Positions 16,460 to 25,360 of a stretch of DNA of 37,723 nucleotides are shown in pieces. Below the pieces are notes generated by a model. That model was given only the letters and a program-made list of their open reading frames with translations, was not told the DNA's origin and did not search any database. Source of the DNA: Pseudolabrys sp. (GTDB taxonomy: Bacteria; Pseudomonadota; Alphaproteobacteria; Rhizobiales; Xanthobacteraceae); contig JALHNV010000030.1 of assembly GCA_022843325.1 (NCBI GenBank), positions 1-37,723 on the forward strand. The letters are read 5' to 3'. Position 1 is the first letter of the stretch; each line of letters begins with the position of its first letter. Position numbers and translations under genes: made by a program.

Positions 16460-17823
16460 CCGGTAACCCCCTCATATCCCGCGTTGGCTGGTCCGGCAGC
16501 GTCAGGGGCAGGCTTGTCAGAGGCATGTCGGCCAACGTGTTCGGTCAGGCTGTCACCATCGGTGTTCAGCTTGTTTCGCTGCCCGTATTGATCCGGGCCT
16601 GGGGCGTCGAGGTTTATGGCCTGTGGCTGGTGATCTCCGCGATCCCAGTCTATCTCGCCTTGCTCGATGCCGGTTTCGGCACCGCGGCCGGCAATCACAT
16701 GATCGCGCGGGTGGTGAAGGCACACCCGAGTGACGCCGCCCGGGTCTATAACGCGCTCAATCTGCTCGTTCTGTTCGTCATCGCGGGCATCGGCGGTCCG
16801 ATTGTCGTTCTTGCGCTGTGGTTTCCCTGGGACGCTTTCTTCGAACTGCCGGCGTTCGCCGGCCGCTTCAACATCGCCGTTGCCGCTGTCACGGCCTATG
16901 GGTTTGTGAGCCTGCTGATGTCGGTCTTGCAGGCCGGCTTCCGCGCCAACGGGGACTATGCGTTTGGCGCTGCCCTGTCGCATGCGCTGCGGCTGCTTGA
17001 AAGCGCAGCCATGTTGGCCGTCGCCGCCGTGGGCTACGGACTGGCGGCCGCGGCCATCACGCTGCTCGCTGTCCGGATCGCCGGTACGGCCGTCATCGCC
17101 GTGACGATGCACAAGACGGTGCCGTGGCTGGCATTCAGGCCGGGCGAAGCCTCGTTCGCGGAATTGCGCCGGCTGATGCGTCCGGCTTTTGCTGTGATGC
17201 TGTTTCCCGCCGCTTTTGCGATCAGCCTTCAGGGCATGACGTTGCTGATCGCCGCGCTGATTTCTATGCAGGCAGTGGTGGTGTTCACCGCGGTTCGGAC
17301 GCTGACGCGCGTTGGCCTGCAGACCGTTGCCATCGTCACGCAGGCAGTCATGCCGGAATACGCGGCGGCGCAGGACGATCACGTCCGCCTGGCCCGTCTG
17401 TTGGCTTTCAACGCGACCGCGGCGTTCGGGCTCGCGCTGATGCTGGCTGTCGGGCTTTGCGCCGGCGGCGTCTGGTTTATCGGCGCCTGGTCGGGCGGGC
17501 AGGTCGATGCGCCGCTCGGCCTTGTCGGGCTGATGGCCGCGGTGATGGTTGTCCAGGCGGCCGCGACTGTGCCGCTCAATCTGCTGATCAGCGTCAACCG
17601 CCACAGCGGCTGCGGCATCGTCATGATTGCCGGCGCGCTCGTTTCGCTGGCCGGAACGGCGCTGCTGCTGCCGCAAGGGGGGCTCGATGCAGCCGCGGCG
17701 ATGCTGTTGGCCACCGAAATTGTGATGCTGGCAATTTTCATCCGCCAGGCAGCGCGCAGCGGACTGCTCGACGCGAACGACATGCGCCGGCAATGGCGCG
17801 CCGGAATGACGGGTTGGCAATGA
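16456..17823 (+). CDS. Polysaccharide flippase, Wzx-like (MOP superfamily)
   Basis: A 455-residue polytopic protein with 12 or more membrane segments. The start region, NVFGQAVTIGVQLVSLPVLI followed by WGVEVYGLW, is the classic PST/Wzx N-terminus; later segments include TLTRVGLQTVAIVTQAVMPE. It would flip lipid-linked repeat units across the inner membrane. The ATG at 16456 overlaps the methyltransferase stop (ATGA). The open frame extends upstream to 16327, but that part lies inside the preceding gene and is not Wzx-like. The 3' end overlaps the next gene by ATGA. Confidence 0.9.
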   Translation: MTGNPLISRVGWSGSVRGRLVRGMSANVFGQAVTIGVQLVSLPVLIRAWGVEVYGLWLVISAIPVYLALLDAGFGTAAGNHMIARVVKAHPSDAARVYNALNLLVLFVIAGIGGPIVVLALWFPWDAFFELPAFAGRFNIAVAAVTAYGFVSLLMSVLQAGFRANGDYAFGAALSHALRLLESAAMLAVAAVGYGLAAAAITLLAVRIAGTAVIAVTMHKTVPWLAFRPGEASFAELRRLMRPAFAVMLFPAAFAISLQGMTLLIAALISMQAVVVFTAVRTLTRVGLQTVAIVTQAVMPEYAAAQDDHVRLARLLAFNATAAFGLALMLAVGLCAGGVWFIGAWSGGQVDAPLGLVGLMAAVMVVQAAATVPLNLLISVNRHSGCGIVMIAGALVSLAGTALLLPQGGLDAAAAMLLATEIVMLAIFIRQAARSGLLDANDMRRQWRAGMTGWQ

Positions 17824-19073
17824 ACGTACCCAGACCTCTGCAGATGGCGGTGACGCACCCGACCGGAAACCGGAATGTCAGGGCCGCGCTGACCGCGTTG
17901 GAGGCCAGCGGAATGCTGCATTCATACTGGACCGGCCTCGCCTGGAGAGCGGATTCGTCCTGGTCCGGCGTCCTTCCCGCGCGTGCGCGGCGAGAACTGG
18001 AGCGCCGCACGTTTGCCGGCATTCCCCATGACAAGATCGTGCAGAAGCCGGGCCGGGAAATCGTCCGCCTCGCAGCGCAAAGGCTTTTCGGGCGCTTCGG
18101 GCGGCTGCAGAACATTCCTCTGCTGCGGGCCGATGAACTCAATCGGGCGCACGATACCTTCGTGGCGCGCCGGCTGCGGCCGGATGCCGGCTATGACGCA
18201 GTCGCCGCGCCGATCGGGGCGAGCCGGCGGACCTTCGAGCGCGCCAGACAGCTCGGACTGAAAACCGTGCTGGACGTGACCAGCGCCTATCATCGCGTCT
18301 ACCGCGACATCATCCGCGACGAGGCGGGCCGGATGCCGGCCTGGGCATCGACCCTCGAAGATGCGTTGACGGCATTCGGCAAACCGAGAGGCGACGATGT
18401 TGAGCTGTCGGCGGCCGATCTGGTGGTGGCCCCGAGCGCCTTCGTGGCCGATACGCTCCGCCATGCAAACCTCGAACGCAAGCCGGTCGTCATTCCCTAC
18501 GGCTGCCCCGATGCGCTGCCCCGCAGCGACGCGGCGGCGCGGCCGAAGCGCGACAGACTCAAAGTGCTGTTTGTCGGCAGCCTGACCCAGGCCAAAGGCC
18601 TGAGCTACATGTTCGAGGCCATCGAGCAAACGCGTTCGATTGTCGATGTCACGGTGGTCGGCGGGTTGCGCACCCGCCAATGCCGTGCGCTCAACGATGC
18701 GCTGGCAAAGGTGCGGTGGTTCGCGCATTTGCCGCACGCCGATATTCTCCGGCTGATGGCAGAATGCGACGTGCTGATCCACCCGAGTTTGTCGGAGGGC
18801 ATGGCGCTGGTCGTCGGCGAGGCGATGTCGCGGGCCTGCCCGGTCATTGTCACGCCGAATGCCGGCAACGAATTCCTCGTTCGTGACGGCGAGAGCGGAA
18901 TTGTCGTTCCGATCCGCGATGCCGTCGCCATCGAACGGGCTCTGGTGGGCCTGGCGCACGACCGCGACAGGCTTGCGTGGATGTCGCGCAACGCGCAGGC
19001 CAGAGCGGCGGCCTATAGCGATGCCGCGTATGGAAACGCCTTCTGTCAGGCCATGACGGCGGCTTTCAAATGA
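17820..19073 (+). CDS. Glycosyltransferase family 4
   Basis: A 417-residue GT-B enzyme. The Rossmann C-domain (Glycos_transf_1) begins at LKVLFVGSLTQAKGLSYM and carries the E-x7-E donor-binding element in HPSLSEGMALVVGEAMSRA. The N-domain contains VVIPYGCPDAL and DLVVAPSAFVADTL. The donor sugar cannot be deduced. The start ATG at 17820 overlaps the Wzx stop, and the gene's own stop overlaps the acyltransferase start, so translation is probably coupled through the operon. Confidence 0.9.
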   Translation: MNVPRPLQMAVTHPTGNRNVRAALTALEASGMLHSYWTGLAWRADSSWSGVLPARARRELERRTFAGIPHDKIVQKPGREIVRLAAQRLFGRFGRLQNIPLLRADELNRAHDTFVARRLRPDAGYDAVAAPIGASRRTFERARQLGLKTVLDVTSAYHRVYRDIIRDEAGRMPAWASTLEDALTAFGKPRGDDVELSAADLVVAPSAFVADTLRHANLERKPVVIPYGCPDALPRSDAAARPKRDRLKVLFVGSLTQAKGLSYMFEAIEQTRSIVDVTVVGGLRTRQCRALNDALAKVRWFAHLPHADILRLMAECDVLIHPSLSEGMALVVGEAMSRACPVIVTPNAGNEFLVRDGESGIVVPIRDAVAIERALVGLAHDRDRLAWMSRNAQARAAAYSDAAYGNAFCQAMTAAFK

Positions 19074-20281
19074 ATGGTGACAGACAATCGCAACAGCCGC
19101 CATTGGCGCATCCGCCGGACGAGGGAGGCCGGCAGGAATTCATCTGGCTGCACCTCCTGCGCGGGCTCGCAGCGCTGGCTGTCATGGCCGGTCATGCGCG
19201 TGGCTTTGTCCTTGTCGATTACGGCGTGCTGCCTGACCCCGGCCTTGCCGCCGCGGCGTTCTATTTTGCCACCAGCCTCGGTCACCAGGCGGTGATCGTG
19301 TTCTTTGTGCTCAGTGGCTTTCTCATTGCCGGCTCCGTGCTGGACCGGGCCGGACGGGGAACATGGTCGTGGCCGGACTATGCGACGGCGCGGCTGTCGC
19401 GCCTCTGGGTCGTGCTGATACCGAGCCTCGTTGCGACGCTGCTGTGGGACAGGCTCGGGATGGCGATCGCACCCGATGGTTTCTACAGCGGCGACCTCAA
19501 CGGCAGCTACCATAGCGGCCCGGTGGAGCCGGGCGGGGTCACGCATGCCTTCAGCGTATTCCTGGCCAACGTGCTCTTTCTGCAAACCATCGTTGCGCCC
19601 ACCTTCGGATCGAACGGCCCGCTGTGGAGCCTTGCCAACGAGTTCTGGTATTATGTTCTCTTCCCGCTCGCTTACTTTGCTCTGTCTGGCAGGCAGTCGG
19701 GATACGCGCGGATCTGTCTCGGGGCTGGTGCCCTGGCCATCGGCCTGCTTCTTCCGCGCACAATCCTGGTCCTCGGCCTGACCTGGCTGTTCGGCGCGGT
19801 GGCGGCGGTATGGCATCAGCGCGAGGCCGCCGTGCGGAGTGCTTGGCGTCCGGCCGCGGCGGCTGGTGTGGCAATTCTCTTTGCGATCTGGCTGGCGGGC
19901 GCCAGCTTGATGCTCCCGCACCACCTCATCGACATTGTGACAGGCGCATGGGCCGCGGTTCTGGTCGCGGCACTCGTTCGTGTGGATATCCAATGGTCAC
20001 CGCTGCGGTTACTGGCGCGATTTTTATCGCGCATGTCCTACACGATGTACCTGTTCCACTTTCCGCTGTTTGCATTCCTGGCGGTCGGGCCGCTGGGGCA
20101 GCAGAAGATGCCGTTCACGGCCAGTGGCGTTGCCGTCTTTGCGGCCTTCATGGCGCTAGGGGCAGGGTATTCCTGGATCGCCTACCTTGCCTTCGAGCGG
20201 CATACCGGCTGGGTTCGCAGCCAAATGACAGCATTCGCCGGTAATGCACGGCGGCCTGTTCCGGTCCGGAATGAGCCATGA
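19070..20281 (+). CDS. Acyltransferase 3 family protein (integral membrane)
   Basis: A 403-residue protein of the acyltransferase 3/OafA family (PF01757) with about 10 membrane segments. The first helix has WLHLLRGLAALAVMAGHARG, carrying the conserved RG and the catalytic-type His, and the second has VIVFFVLSGFLIAGSVLDR. A later YTMYLFHFPLFAFL is also typical. It transfers O-acetyl or another acyl group to a sugar of the polysaccharide from the membrane. Both ends are ATGA overlaps with neighbours. No SGNH domain is attached. Confidence 0.9.
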   Translation: MNGDRQSQQPPLAHPPDEGGRQEFIWLHLLRGLAALAVMAGHARGFVLVDYGVLPDPGLAAAAFYFATSLGHQAVIVFFVLSGFLIAGSVLDRAGRGTWSWPDYATARLSRLWVVLIPSLVATLLWDRLGMAIAPDGFYSGDLNGSYHSGPVEPGGVTHAFSVFLANVLFLQTIVAPTFGSNGPLWSLANEFWYYVLFPLAYFALSGRQSGYARICLGAGALAIGLLLPRTILVLGLTWLFGAVAAVWHQREAAVRSAWRPAAAAGVAILFAIWLAGASLMLPHHLIDIVTGAWAAVLVAALVRVDIQWSPLRLLARFLSRMSYTMYLFHFPLFAFLAVGPLGQQKMPFTASGVAVFAAFMALGAGYSWIAYLAFERHTGWVRSQMTAFAGNARRPVPVRNEP

Positions 20282-21642
20282 CATCCGAGGCGATCCACAT
20301 TGCCCGCCGGGTGCAAGATGGCATGGTCCGCAGCGAGAGGGCGCGCCGGCGCATCGTGGCTTATTGCTATGTCTTCTATGTCCTCATTTTCCTTCAAGGT
20401 GTTCTGCGAAAATGGGTCGTTACCGAGGATACCGACTACCTCATTCTTTTGTGCGATCCGGTTCTGGCGCTGATCTACATCGAATTTCTGCTGCTGAAGA
20501 AGGGCCATGCCATTCGTCACTTCGGACCCTGGCTGGTGCTGTGCTTCGTGTTTCTGCTGGTCGCTTTGATCCAGTCCATGAGCTTGCAGAAATTGGATTT
20601 GCTTCTGGTCGGCATCGGCTTCCGCTACTACCTGTTCTACATACCGATCATGATCATTATTCCGCGGGTGTTCGATTATGAAGATCTCCGGCGGTTTATT
20701 AAATTCAACCTCGTGATCCCGATCCCGATCGCGGTTCTTGCCGTCGCCCAGTTTTATGCGCCGCTGATGTCGCCCTTGAACGCCGGCATCGGCATGGATG
20801 CCTATATCTTTCAGGTGGTGGCCGGTGTGGTCCGGCCTTACGGGCCGTTCTCCTTCGCGGCCGCACAAGCTTACTACTCGGTCCTCGCACTCTGTTTCGT
20901 CCTGATCGCATGGTCGGGCCGCGACGACTTTCGCTTTTCCAGCGCGCTTCTGATTGCCGCGGGTCTGGCGGCCCTGTCGATGGGGGCGGTGAGCGGCAGC
21001 CGCACGTACTTCCTGGGGGCGGGGATCATATGGGTCGTCTTCATGCTGTCGGCGTTCGGCGCCCATGACGCGCGGTCGCTCGGCGTGACATTTGGCTTTT
21101 CCGCGGCCTTTGCGGTGGCCTTCATGGTGCTGGTCACGTTCGTCATTCCCGAGACGATCGAGACGATGATGAGCCGTCAGGAAACCGCCATCGAGGCCGA
21201 GGGGTCGACCATCGGCCGCGTCGGTTTCATCTTCACGGAGTTTTTGTCGGCCGTGGGCGACGTGCCCTTGTTTGGATACGGCATCGCGCTCGGCACCAAC
21301 GCGGGTTCGTTTCTCGTGCTCGGTACCCGCGACTTCGCCCTCGCCGAGTATGAGTGGACGCGGCTGACGCAGGAACTGGGGCCGGTGTTCGGCCTCGTTG
21401 CCATTGGACTCAGGGTGCTTTGCTTCGTGTGGATGGGCTATGTGGCCCTTCGCGCCTTGTTCGTCAGGCGTCAGCCATACGCCGTCCTGATGTGGGGTTT
21501 TGCCGGCGTCCTCGTCCTGATCGGCGCGATCACGACCCAGAACACCTTGCTGGCCTTTGCGTGGTTCACGGCGGGCCTGGTGTTCGCCCTCGCCAGGCTG
21601 GACCGCCGCGCCTTGAAGGCGAGCGCCGAGGGTGTCTCATGA
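20278..21642 (+). CDS. Second O-antigen ligase/Wzy-like membrane protein
   Basis: A 454-residue polytopic protein with about 10-12 membrane segments and a charged N-terminus. SMGAVSGSRTYFLGAGIIWV resembles the R-containing periplasmic edge of O-antigen ligase/polymerase proteins, and a large loop (roughly residues 290-360) with GYGIALGTNAGSFLV precedes the last helices. The similarity is weaker than for the 11767 protein, so the call is 'Wzy-like', not certain. With two such proteins in one cluster, one may polymerise while the other ligates or caps. Translationally coupled on both sides by ATGA. Confidence 0.65.
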   Translation: MTSEAIHIARRVQDGMVRSERARRRIVAYCYVFYVLIFLQGVLRKWVVTEDTDYLILLCDPVLALIYIEFLLLKKGHAIRHFGPWLVLCFVFLLVALIQSMSLQKLDLLLVGIGFRYYLFYIPIMIIIPRVFDYEDLRRFIKFNLVIPIPIAVLAVAQFYAPLMSPLNAGIGMDAYIFQVVAGVVRPYGPFSFAAAQAYYSVLALCFVLIAWSGRDDFRFSSALLIAAGLAALSMGAVSGSRTYFLGAGIIWVVFMLSAFGAHDARSLGVTFGFSAAFAVAFMVLVTFVIPETIETMMSRQETAIEAEGSTIGRVGFIFTEFLSAVGDVPLFGYGIALGTNAGSFLVLGTRDFALAEYEWTRLTQELGPVFGLVAIGLRVLCFVWMGYVALRALFVRRQPYAVLMWGFAGVLVLIGAITTQNTLLAFAWFTAGLVFALARLDRRALKASAEGVS

Positions 21643-22415
21643 CATCCTCCGCGCCCCCCATGGCCAGGCGGTTCGGCAAGCGGGCCCGGAACACAATTCG
21701 GGCGATGCTGCGCCGTGCCGGCTACGACGTCGTGCGCGCGGATCGTGCCGGGCAGAAGCTGGCGCTGCTGCCGCTCGCGCTGGGCTTTGCCGCCGGTGTC
21801 TCGCGTCAGGTCAGTGCCGTGCAAGTGGGCGCCAATGATGGCAGCGACGAATTCCGGGACATGGTGCGCGCCTTGGGCGCGAGGGCGTTGCTGATCGAGC
21901 CGAATGCCGGGCTTGTGCCGCAGATTTTGCATCACTATGCCGGATGCGAGAGCGTTGAGGTGGAAACCGTTGCCGTCGACGATCGATCCGGCGTACGGCA
22001 GCTGTATATTGCCGGTGGCGAGACGCGCGCGGCCTATGCCGCTCTCGGTCTGTCCGCGACCGGCGTTTCCTCCTTTCACAAAGCGCATGTCCGGCGGCAT
22101 CTGCAGGAGTATTTCGGCGCGGCCGAGTCGCAGCAGATCGACGCGCTGGAGGTGCCGACGGCGCCCTTGTGGAAGATCGCGCAGGACCGTGGTTTTTTCG
22201 GCGCCGACATTCTCCAGATCGACACGGAAGGCCATGACCTGTGCGTTCTCAGGACCGCGAAGCTCGCCGCCTGGAAGCCGGCCATCCTGGTGATGGAGGT
22301 CGCGCATCTTTCCGATCAAGATGTCGGCGAATGTCGCGATCTTCTGCGGGCTTGCGGCTATCGCTGCTACGATGAAGCGCCGGACCTGATTGCTCTTGCG
22401 CAAAGAGGGCGATGA
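21639..22415 (+). CDS. FkbM-family methyltransferase
   Basis: A 258-residue SAM-dependent methyltransferase of the FkbM family (PF05050). VSAVQVGANDGSDEFRDMVR forms the SAM-binding strand and loop, ALLIEPNAG the second strand, and ILQIDTEGHDLCVL the family's IDTEG motif. The N-terminus is a basic helix. FkbM enzymes O-methylate sugars or polyketides, so here a sugar of the repeat unit is likely. The ATG at 21639 overlaps the preceding stop (ATGA); the open frame extends upstream to 21354, inside the preceding gene. This is the second methyltransferase in the cluster. Confidence 0.88.
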   Translation: MTSSAPPMARRFGKRARNTIRAMLRRAGYDVVRADRAGQKLALLPLALGFAAGVSRQVSAVQVGANDGSDEFRDMVRALGARALLIEPNAGLVPQILHHYAGCESVEVETVAVDDRSGVRQLYIAGGETRAAYAALGLSATGVSSFHKAHVRRHLQEYFGAAESQQIDALEVPTAPLWKIAQDRGFFGADILQIDTEGHDLCVLRTAKLAAWKPAILVMEVAHLSDQDVGECRDLLRACGYRCYDEAPDLIALAQRGR

Positions 22416-22416
22416 C

Positions 22417-23004
22417 ATGGCGCCGTTCGGCACGCACCGTCATCCGGCGCAGAGTTTTGGCCCGGCAAACAAGGCCCGCCGCGCGCTGTGGGGAACGGCC
22501 TGGCTTTTGCTGGCGGCCTGGACGCCGAGCTTCATGCACGGCTGGCGGCGTGCCCTGTTGCGCCTGTTCGGCGCGCAGCTTTCCAACACCTGCGCGATTT
22601 ACAGCACCGCCGTCATCTGGGACCCGCAAAACCTCGAGATGGGCGAATACGCCTGCCTGGGGCCGCGGGTTAACTGCTATTCGATGGCCCGGATCAGTTT
22701 GCGCGATTACGCGATTGCCTCGCAAGGCGCGCATCTTTGCGCCGGGACTCATGATATCGACGACCCGTGCTTCCCGATCAAAGCCGCGCCGATTGTGCTG
22801 GGCGAGAACGCCTGGGTTGCCGCGGAGGCCTTCGTGGGTCCCGGCGTGACCGTCGGCGAGGGCGCGGTGCTGGGCGCGCGGGCGGTGACGTTTTCCGATC
22901 TGGCGCCCTGGACCGTCTATGCCGGCAATCCGGCCAGAGAATTGAGGCGGCGTCTGCATCCCGGCAGCGATGCCATTGAGCCGGCAGGATTCCGCCGTGG
23001 CTGA
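22417..23004 (+). CDS. WcaF-like hexapeptide acetyltransferase
   Basis: A protein of about 195 residues with a left-handed beta-helix, as in colanic acid acetyltransferase WcaF. Hexapeptide-like turns run through SNTCAIYSTAVIWDPQNLEM, GEYACLGPRVNCYSMARISL and IVLGENAWVAAEAFVGPGVT. The CoA-site region GTHDIDDPCF contains the usual catalytic-type His. The N-terminal part with GWRRALLRLFGAQL is typical of WcaF. The ATG at 22417 lies 1 nt after the previous stop and follows AGAGGG. It probably O-acetylates a sugar of the repeat unit. Confidence 0.9.
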   Translation: MAPFGTHRHPAQSFGPANKARRALWGTAWLLLAAWTPSFMHGWRRALLRLFGAQLSNTCAIYSTAVIWDPQNLEMGEYACLGPRVNCYSMARISLRDYAIASQGAHLCAGTHDIDDPCFPIKAAPIVLGENAWVAAEAFVGPGVTVGEGAVLGARAVTFSDLAPWTVYAGNPARELRRRLHPGSDAIEPAGFRRG

Positions 23005-23911
23005 CCTTGCGGTTATCATCCTGACGTTCAACGAGGAGCGCCATATCGGCAGGGCGCTGGCATCGGTCGCGCCGATTGCGAAACAGGTGTTCGTCGTCGA
23101 TTCCGGCTCAACCGACCGTACCGCGCAGATCGCCGCCGCCTGCGGCGCCACCGTCCTGGAACACGAATTCGTCAATTACGCCAAACAGTTTCAATGGGCG
23201 CTGGACCATGCGCCGGTGACGGCGGCCTGGGTCATGCGGCTCGATGCCGATGAAGTCGTCGAGCCGGACCTTGCGCGCGAAATCGATGAAAGGCTGCCGA
23301 ACCTTTCCGGCGACACCACCGGGGTCAACCTGAAGCGCAAGCAGATATTCATGGGGCGATGGATCCGTCACGGCGGCCGCTATCCGCTGGTGATGTTGCG
23401 GATCTGGCGGCGGGGGATGGGCCGGATCGAAGACCGCTGGATGGACGAGCACAGCACGGTGGCCGAAGGCCGGACGGTGACAATGGACGGCGGATTTGCC
23501 GATCACAATCTGAACGATCTCGGTTTTTTTATCGCGAAGCACAACGCGTACGCCACGCGAGAAGCCATCGATGTGCTGCATCAAAGGCGGGGTCTTACGG
23601 CGAGACGTGTGCCTTTAAATCTGCGCTGCGTGTCCCAAGAGACGGCAACCAAGCGCTTTATCAAGGAGACGATTTACAACCGCCTGCCGTTCCCGATCGG
23701 GGCGGCGGGTTATTTTTTCTATCGCTATGTCCTGCAACTGGGTTTTCTCGATGGCAAGGAAGGGTTGATTTATCATGGTCTGCAGGGGTTCTGGTACCGC
23801 TTCCTCGTCGGCGCCAAGGTATACGAACTGGAGAAGGCGATCTCCCACATCCGCGGCGCCGAAGAAGCAAAGGCCGAACTGTCGCGTCTGACCGGGTTGC
23901 GCATCGAGTGA
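22997..23911 (+). CDS. Glycosyltransferase family 2, WaaE/KdtX-like
   Basis: A protein of about 304 residues with a GT-A fold. The N-terminus LAVIILTFNEERHIGRAL binds the nucleotide, VFVVDSGSTDRT continues the Rossmann half, and MRLDADEVVEPD holds the metal-binding DxD. The later segment MDEHSTVAEGRTVTMDG with FADHNLNDL is typical of WaaE-like transferases. GTG at 22997 has AGGA 7 nt upstream and overlaps the acetyltransferase end by 8 bp; an ATG at 22970 would add nine residues. It ends 5 bp before the end of the convergent GT4 gene. Confidence 0.9.
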   Translation: MADLAVIILTFNEERHIGRALASVAPIAKQVFVVDSGSTDRTAQIAAACGATVLEHEFVNYAKQFQWALDHAPVTAAWVMRLDADEVVEPDLAREIDERLPNLSGDTTGVNLKRKQIFMGRWIRHGGRYPLVMLRIWRRGMGRIEDRWMDEHSTVAEGRTVTMDGGFADHNLNDLGFFIAKHNAYATREAIDVLHQRRGLTARRVPLNLRCVSQETATKRFIKETIYNRLPFPIGAAGYFFYRYVLQLGFLDGKEGLIYHGLQGFWYRFLVGAKVYELEKAISHIRGAEEAKAELSRLTGLRIE

Positions 23912-23916
23912 CGATG

Positions 23917-25140
23917 TCAACGAGGGTTGGCCCGTTGCCGCTCCGGCCGCTGGCGCAGCAGCGATTCCATCAGCGCCAGTAGCTCCATTGCATTCTTCGT
24001 AAGATCGTATCGGTTCTGAAAACAGGCGCGGGCCATCTGACGCATCGCGTCGCGCTCGGAGCTGGAGAGGCGGCAGACACGCCGAAGTCCGTCGCTCACC
24101 CCGTCGAGCGTGTCGTTGACGACGATGCCGGCGCCGTCCTGTTCGATTTCGCGCCAGATGTTGACCTTGTCGGTGATCACCAGAGGCAAGCCGAGCGCCA
24201 TCGCTTCGGCCGCCACGAGACCGAAATTTTCCTGATGCGACGGCAGGACAAAGCAATCCGCCGCCCGAAAGGCGCCCCATTTTTCATCGCCGCTCATCAT
24301 CCCCGGGAAGTGAACCAAACCCGCGATGCCGCGCTGGCGTGCCATTGCTTCGAGCGCGTTGCGCCAGCCTGTCTGGTCCGGTCCGGCGATCACCAGGTGC
24401 GTATCCGGCAGTTCGTGCGCCAGCCGGGCATAGGCATTGATGAGAAGATCGATGCCTTTTTTCGGATGAATGCGGCCGAGATACAGAATGAACTTCCGGC
24501 CGCGCATCTGCGGTAGCCGGGTGAAAAACGCTTCGCATTGTTCATGCGGATCGCCGGCGATGTCCTGCGTGCCATAGCCGACGACAAACTCGCGACAGCG
24601 ATATGGCGAAAAGGATTGCCGCGCGAGACGCCGCTCTTCTTCGGCGGTGAACAGAACGCCGGTCGCATCCCGGAGCACGTTATGCTCGAACAGTCTCCAG
24701 AACAGTTTCTTGACGAGGTGCTTGACCGGGTAAGCCCGCTCGAACCACGGGTCGAGCATGCCGTGGGGAAAGACAAAGTAGGGCGCCTTGCCGTCGCGAA
24801 GCGCGAGCCATGTGCCGTATGAACTGAAATTCCACAGGCCGTTGATGATAACCGCATCGTATTGCCCGGCGTTCAACCGGAGCCAGCGCACCAGCGCAGG
24901 TGAATAGCCGTAACGCAGCCACGGCAGAATGCGTTTGGCTGCGGCGGTCCAGCGCCGCCGCGGTCCGACCGCGATCGTCGGGACGGGGGCATGGATGACC
25001 CACGGGTCATCGGCAGCGTCGATGGTGAGGATGTGACGCTCGTGACCGTATGCAGACCAGATGCGGGCGCTGGATACGACGCCTTCGATCGGCCCGCCGC
25101 CGCGCGGGTCAGCGGAGGCGATGACATGCAGGACCTTCAC
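23917..25140 (-). CDS. Glycosyltransferase family 4
   Basis: A 407-residue GT-B enzyme. It starts MKVLHVIASADPRGGGPIEG, with a glycine-rich N-domain loop. The C-domain begins FILYLGRIHPKKGIDLLI and carries E-x7-E in HQENFGLVAAEAMALGLP. HGMLDPW is a motif seen in many rhizobial GT4 enzymes. The donor is unknown. It is convergent with the GT2 gene (5-bp gap, no terminator visible) and divergent from the initiating sugar transferase at 25361. ATG at 25140. Confidence 0.9.
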   Translation of the reverse strand: MKVLHVIASADPRGGGPIEGVVSSARIWSAYGHERHILTIDAADDPWVIHAPVPTIAVGPRRRWTAAAKRILPWLRYGYSPALVRWLRLNAGQYDAVIINGLWNFSSYGTWLALRDGKAPYFVFPHGMLDPWFERAYPVKHLVKKLFWRLFEHNVLRDATGVLFTAEEERRLARQSFSPYRCREFVVGYGTQDIAGDPHEQCEAFFTRLPQMRGRKFILYLGRIHPKKGIDLLINAYARLAHELPDTHLVIAGPDQTGWRNALEAMARQRGIAGLVHFPGMMSGDEKWGAFRAADCFVLPSHQENFGLVAAEAMALGLPLVITDKVNIWREIEQDGAGIVVNDTLDGVSDGLRRVCRLSSSERDAMRQMARACFQNRYDLTKNAMELLALMESLLRQRPERQRANPR

Positions 25141-25164
25141 CGGGGGCGCCCTCGCAAGGCATGG

Positions 25165-25235
25165 TCCACGGATACACGGTAAAGTTATATTGCATGAATA
25201 TGTATTTGAAAGCGAGTAAATTGCCGCCTATGATT
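25165..25235. promoter_or_regulatory. A/T-rich divergent promoter region
   Basis: This stretch is markedly A/T-rich compared with its surroundings (for example AAAGTTATATTGCATGAATA) and lies between the minus-strand GT4 and the plus-strand sugar transferase. It is the natural place for both promoters. I cannot fix individual -35/-10 boxes. Confidence 0.4.
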
Positions 25236-25360
25236 GTCCGGTGGCCCCGGGGCGGGGGATGCCGGTTTTTGACGCGGCATTCCGGGCGCATGGGCCTGCA
25301 GGTGGAAATCCAGCGACGCGCGAAACTCATTTCTGTCGGCTGGCAGAAGGCTTCCGTCGT

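Noticed and set aside
16279..17820. A 513-codon open frame on the minus strand
   Set aside because: It is antisense to Wzx; composition is Asp/Arg/His/Gln-rich, as expected from the complement of membrane-protein codons.
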